Source: Baffinella frigidus
Lineage: Eukaryota > Cryptophyceae > Cryptomonadales > Baffinellaceae
Reading direction: 5' to 3'
DNA length: 16,858 nt
Assembly: GCA_026770585.1 (NCBI GenBank)
Contig: MU646595.1
Span: forward strand, 196,375-213,232
Shown: positions 16,201 to 16,858 of the stretch, one piece after another
Layout: the number at the start of each line of letters is the position of its first letter
Position numbering within the stretch: position 1 is the stretch's first letter
Notes under the pieces: generated by a model
What the model was told of the DNA's origin: nothing
Seen by the model: the letters and a program-made list of their open reading frames with translations, nothing else
The model's database searches: none
Position numbers and translations under genes: made by a program

Positions 16201-16807
16201 TTCGCAGCGGTGCTGGAAGGGAGGTTGAGTGTCCGCTGATTTTTCGTGTATTGGGCAGATTCTGGTGATCTTCGCGGCGGTGCTCGACACGGAGACCATT
16301 GACGAGGAGGGCACTGCCAAGGTCAAGGCGCTCATGACCCGTCTCAACCAGGTCCGTCTCGATCCCTGAACCCTGAACCCTGCACCCTGAGCCCTGAACT
16401 CTAAACCCTGCCCAAACCATAAAACCTCAACCTAAAGCCATAAACCATAAACCCGTGGTTGCGAGACTCCCTCCCACAAGCTAACGCGCAAAATCTCTCT
16501 CCCGGAACCTGACGCAACCCCCCGGAGGCCTCTGTTCTCGTCCCACCTCTTCTCCTGGCGTGAAGCGGGCGTGTATGTCAACTTAATGAACCTCGCCCTT
16601 TTCCCCCTATCAGGACGCAAGACTGGCCAGGCCGAACCCCTACACCTGAAACCCGAAATCTGAAACCCGAAATCTGAAACCCGAAATCTGAAACCCGAAA
16701 CCCTAATCCTGCTCCAGGACGCAAGACTGGCCGGGCCGACGACGGCTGCTTTCCAGGCGCTCAACGCGGAGGGGCAGGGGAAGATGACCGCGCTTATGGC
16801 AGCATAA
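3602..16807 (+). CDS. IPO5: Importin-5 (karyopherin beta), 31 exons, 1100 aa
   Basis: This is a nuclear import receptor of the importin-beta family: a HEAT-repeat solenoid that carries cargo such as ribosomal proteins and histones through nuclear pores and releases it on RanGTP binding. Exons: 3602-3636, 3884-4133, 4349-4534, 5269-5334, 5772-5912, 6475-6558, 6773-6865, 7063-7137, 7698-7781, 8326-8463, 8836-8892, 9198-9298, 9576-9873, 10222-10326, 10445-10519, 10722-10823, 11055-11141, 11580-11657, 11852-11962, 12113-12196, 12513-12604, 12932-13064, 13236-13337, 13544-13645, 14317-14406, 14742-14819, 15188-15292, 15421-15486, 15671-15772, 16259-16351, 16718-16807. They sum to 3303 nt in one frame with TAA at 16805-16807. 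The order and spacing of motifs follow human and plant importin-5 from end to end (for example [58 protein letters not shown]). Human importin-5 is about 1097 residues. Boundaries were fixed by frame, splice sites and family alignment; introns 15, 18 and 26 have GC donors and intron 21 a GA donor. Confidence 0.93.
4535..5268 (+). other. IPO5 intron 3 with serial copies of exon 4 head
   Basis: This is the longest intron (734 nt). The exon 4 head (GGCAG then GTGCTGGTGCAGAACCTG) is echoed at 4821-4850 (GGTAG-GTGTTGGTGCGGAACCTG) and 5163-5192 (GGCAG-ATGCTCGTGCAGAACCTG). Related blocks (GGGCGGT-CTCCCGATAGG, GGTGACGC, GATAGGGGGTGG) recur at irregular spacing through 4731-5130. The 15-mer TTTTTTGCATGGTAG also occurs twice in succession near 4580-4610. 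Confidence 0.75.
5335..5771 (+). other. IPO5 intron 4
   Basis: GT-AG, 437 nt. It opens with telomere-like CCCTGTAA/CCCTGAA units (5345-5445), followed by unique sequence. No echo of exon 4 or 5 is seen. Confidence 0.8.
5913..6474 (+). other. IPO5 intron 5 with copy of exon 6 head
   Basis: GT-AG, 562 nt. CAG-AAGTCATCGCAGCAATC at 6370-6389 copies the exon 6 head CAG-GAGTCATCGCGGCAATC at 6472-6491, with its AG acceptor intact. A CCCCTCA/CCCTCAC repeat fills 6196-6365. GACGCTTGCTCCCTCAC occurs at 5983-5999 and 6412-6428, so part of the intron is itself duplicated. Confidence 0.75.
7155..7310. repeat. GATA/GACA microsatellite
   Basis: There are long runs of ATAG tetranucleotides at 7160-7245, degenerating into GACAGA-type repeats to about 7310, within intron 8. 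Confidence 0.95.
7532..7682. repeat. 61-bp minisatellite with hairpins
   Basis: About 2.5 units start at 7532, 7593 and 7654. Each begins AAATGACA and includes GATCTGTCATTTGACCAAC or a variant. The first unit contains AAATGACAG...CTGTCATTT, a 9-bp inverted repeat with a 7-nt loop; the later units keep weaker versions. Confidence 0.8.
7698..11141 (+). CDS. IPO5: IPO5 exons 9-17: acidic loop and central HEAT repeats, residues 311-659
   Basis: Exon 9 encodes a run of six Asp (residues 324-329) after H-M-D-L-A-E-W-N, equivalent to the acidic loop of importin-beta proteins that contacts Ran and controls cargo release. Exons 10-14 are the best conserved part: [37 protein letters not shown] and the [14 protein letters not shown] block. 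Exon 17 adds a second acidic segment ([11 protein letters not shown]), as at this site in plant and animal homologues. Exon 12 joins exon 13 in phase 2 with donor GT at 9299. Confidence 0.9.
7803..7918. mobile_element. Inverted-repeat insert in intron 9
   Basis: Arms CAACGAAATTTACTACAC (7803-7820) and TTGTAGTACATTTCGTTG (7901-7918) are inverted repeats with 16 of 18 matches. The AT-rich interior holds two direct copies of CACAAATGGATCATACTAGT (about 7838 and 7866). It may be a small non-autonomous element or a foldback; no target duplication is clear. Confidence 0.5.
8158..8325 (+). repeat. Five-unit repeat each carrying a CAG acceptor
   Basis: The unit GGCCCCAAACCCCAACCCCC-ACATCA occurs five times, most preceded by TTTTTTCAG. 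CAG sites end at 8165, 8192, 8228, 8263, 8299 and the true acceptor 8325. The first five would add 160, 133, 97, 62 or 26 nt, all of which break the frame. Confidence 0.9.
8464..8835 (+). other. IPO5 intron 10
   Basis: GT-AG, 372 nt. It starts with a C11/A9-type homopolymer junction (8467-8489). An imperfect ~163-bp-spaced direct repeat links 8598-8661 and 8761-8821 (GAGG-GCG-GACTG, AGTACT, GGATTG, TTGACGCGGG). The same TTGACGCGGG theme recurs at 8729. Confidence 0.7.
8893..9197 (+). other. IPO5 intron 11 with copy of exon 11 tail
   Basis: 8964-8990 copies 8866-8892 (24 of 27); the three differences are all at third codon positions and synonymous (A-H-L-K-D-I-V-E-Q in both). The copied donor is lost (CAG|GGG instead of CAG|GTC). 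Confidence 0.8.
9874..10221 (+). other. IPO5 intron 13 with diverged copy of an exon 13 segment
   Basis: 9927-9974 aligns codon for codon with 9802-9849 (34 of 48 nt): both frames start D-C-V-E and share A-F, P-Y and G-I-V. This copy is an older, internal exon segment without the splice junction. Confidence 0.6.
10520..10721 (+). other. IPO5 intron 15 (GC donor, telomere-like filler)
   Basis: Exon 15 ends CTGCAG and the intron begins GCAACC; no GT is available that would keep L-L-Q joined to A-W-G-R as in the family. 10544-10690 is CCCCAAA and CCCAAAA repeats. Confidence 0.85.
11142..11579 (+). other. IPO5 intron 17 with copy of exon 17 tail
   Basis: GTCATCGAGACCGACACC (11112-11129) recurs exactly at 11219-11236 and the match runs on to a copied donor (CGG|TGCGCG; GT at 11248). 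A further AGAAG|GTGCGCA occurs at 11314-11325. The 3' end has CCTAAACCCGAAACCC. Confidence 0.8.
11580..16807 (+). CDS. IPO5: IPO5 exons 18-31: C-terminal HEAT repeats, residues 660-1100
   Basis: Exon 18 has the [14 protein letters not shown] signature and exon 19 [12 protein letters not shown]. Exon 21 joins exon 22 across an unusual donor to give D-H-G-G-A-G-C-L-G-N, aligning with human E-V-M-G-D-G-C-L-N-D. Exons 22-23 hold the D-E-D-F-D-E acidic stretch followed by a Glu-rich run (five Glu, Gln, three Glu). Exon 24 has R-I-G-V-C-V-F-D-E, exon 26 [13 protein letters not shown], exon 27 [14 protein letters not shown], exon 29 L-P-K and exon 30 [10 protein letters not shown]. The last exon is short (29 residues), as usual for the family. 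Confidence 0.9.
11658..11851 (+). other. IPO5 intron 18 (GC donor)
   Basis: Exon 18 ends CTCCAG and the intron begins GCACCC, required to join A-E-L-Q to E-G-M-F. The interior is CCCTAAA/CCCAAAA repeat plus a CCACCTCAA run (11762-11800). Confidence 0.85.
11963..12112 (+). repeat. IPO5 intron 19: almost pure CCCTAAA array
   Basis: This 150-nt GT-AG intron is nearly all plant-type telomere repeat on the C-rich strand, from the donor GTAACCCT to the acceptor CCCCAG. It is the purest such intron in the window. Confidence 0.9.
12197..12512 (+). other. IPO5 intron 20
   Basis: GT-AG, 316 nt. It contains ACACTAAACACTAA-type repeats at 12400-12445 and a short possible echo of the exon 21 head (GCAG-GTGGTGCAGGC at 12367-12381 against CCAG-GTGGTGAAGGC). 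Confidence 0.6.
12605..12931 (+). other. IPO5 intron 21, apparent GA-AG intron
   Basis: Exon 21 ends ...GGCGGCGCTGG and the intron starts GAACGCCC; the acceptor is CTCGGCAG at 12924-12931. The phase-2 join completes Gly before C-L-G-N and aligns with the family without gap. No GT or GC in range keeps the frame. A base error at this point is the main alternative. Confidence 0.65.
13338..13543 (+). repeat. IPO5 intron 23: telomere-like and CACTGAA repeats
   Basis: CCCTAAA-type units (13370-13445) are followed by about six 7-bp CACTGAA units (13449-13490), then more CCCCAAA-like text before the acceptor. Confidence 0.85.
13646..14316 (+). other. IPO5 intron 24 with tail and head copies
   Basis: 13753-13790 copies the exon 24 tail and donor at 13615-13652 (37 of 38, GAG|GTCCGC kept). 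14076-14102 copies the exon 25 head at 14317-14343 (23 of 27) but its acceptor is not AG. Further GATGAG|GT sites occur at 13730 and 13741. Dispersed repeat R1b lies at 13662-13721. 14177-14300 is a pyrimidine-rich CCTATAC/CCTATTCC repeat. Confidence 0.85.
13662..13721 (+). repeat. Dispersed repeat R1, copy b
   Basis: This is the partner of 771-831, in the same orientation, lying 16 nt after the donor of exon 24. It separates the exon from an intronic copy of its own tail, so an insertion here accompanied a local duplication. Confidence 0.7.
14407..14741 (+). other. IPO5 intron 25
   Basis: GT-AG, 335 nt. It has weak telomere-like units at 14455-14490 and otherwise unique sequence. No convincing exon copy is seen. 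Confidence 0.75.
14820..15187 (+). other. IPO5 intron 26 (GC donor)
   Basis: Exon 26 ends CCCCAG and the intron begins GCGAGT, a good GC donor. It carries both C-rich (14833-14851, CCTGAAC units) and G-rich (14988-15010, TTTAGGGTTCAGGG) telomere-like repeats, the one clear intron with both orientations. Confidence 0.8.
15487..15670 (+). repeat. IPO5 intron 28: blocks of three telomere-like variants
   Basis: CCCCAAA units (about 15503-15540) are followed by about eight CCCTAGA units (15553-15611) and then about six CCCTAAA units (15610-15650). The intron is otherwise only splice sites (GTAAGC...CACTAG). Confidence 0.9.
15773..16258 (+). other. IPO5 intron 29 with copies of exon 30 head
   Basis: 16186-16214 matches the exon 30 head 16256-16284 at 26 of 29, with the acceptor changed from CAG to CAC. 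A shorter copy lies at 16112-16130 (GGGCAGATTCAGGTAGTGA). TTCCGCTGA or TCCGCTGA follows each copy (16132, 16151, 16232), showing two or three rounds of a ~70-bp tandem duplication. Confidence 0.8.
16352..16717 (+). other. IPO5 intron 30 with copy of exon 31 head
   Basis: 16611-16635 matches 16715-16739 at 24 of 25, after a strong pyrimidine tract (CTTTTCCCCCTATCAG). CCCTGAA units lie at 16366-16400 and a 14-bp CCCGAAATCTGAAA repeat at 16653-16695. Confidence 0.85.
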
Positions 16808-16858
16808 TAGCTTAGAGAGAGAGAGAGAGAGAGAGAGAGACATGAGTGTGAGAGAGAG
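16808..16858. repeat. GA microsatellite after the IPO5 stop
   Basis: A GA run starts at about 16813, six bases after TAA, and continues to the window edge. No AATAAA signal is seen before the edge. Confidence 0.9.

Overview
The window is nuclear DNA of a eukaryote with dense spliceosomal introns. It is probably a unicellular alga or protist. Coding exons are GC-rich at third positions, introns are 118-734 nt, and many introns carry plant-type telomere-like repeats (CCCTAAA, CCCCAAA, CCCTGAA, CCCAAAA). Most introns are GT-AG, but three have GC donors and one looks like a GA-AG intron. GC and GA donors together with AG|G acceptors recall dinoflagellates, but I cannot assign a taxon.

Layout. 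(1) 1-1640, plus strand: telomere-like repeat, then fragments of an armadillo-repeat-like gene whose limits I cannot resolve. It is broken up by three copies of a ~101-bp TA-flanked terminal-inverted-repeat element, a second inverted-repeat element, a CT microsatellite and three copies of one exon's 5' edge. (2) 1640-2210: mostly unexplained, with two short coding-like patches. (3) 2211-3353, minus strand: a complete three-exon gene for a 306-residue protein with an N-terminal Met-Gly-Cys lipidation motif, an internal 30-residue tandem repeat and ribonuclease-inhibitor-type leucine-rich repeats. (4) 3354-3601: a 248-bp divergent promoter interval. (5) 3602-16807, plus strand: a complete importin-5 (IPO5/RanBP5/Kap121 family) gene of 31 exons and 30 introns. 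The exons join to 3303 nt, giving 1100 residues plus stop with no frameshift, close to the family length. (6) 16808-16858: GA microsatellite.

The main discovery is structural. About a third of the importin introns, and the left-hand gene, contain a direct partial copy ('echo') of the neighbouring exon's edge, usually with its splice site. The best copies are nearly identical (44/45, 37/38, 29/30 and 24/25 nt). Introns 8 and 24 hold both a copy of the upstream exon's tail and a copy of the downstream exon's head. The filler between copies is telomere-like DNA, minisatellites and inverted-repeat elements. This suggests that introns here grow by local duplication across exon-intron boundaries together with insertion of telomere-like filler. 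Most copied splice sites are still intact and could act as decoy, alternative or recursive sites. The telomere-like repeats inside introns lie almost always with the C-rich strand in the sense orientation.
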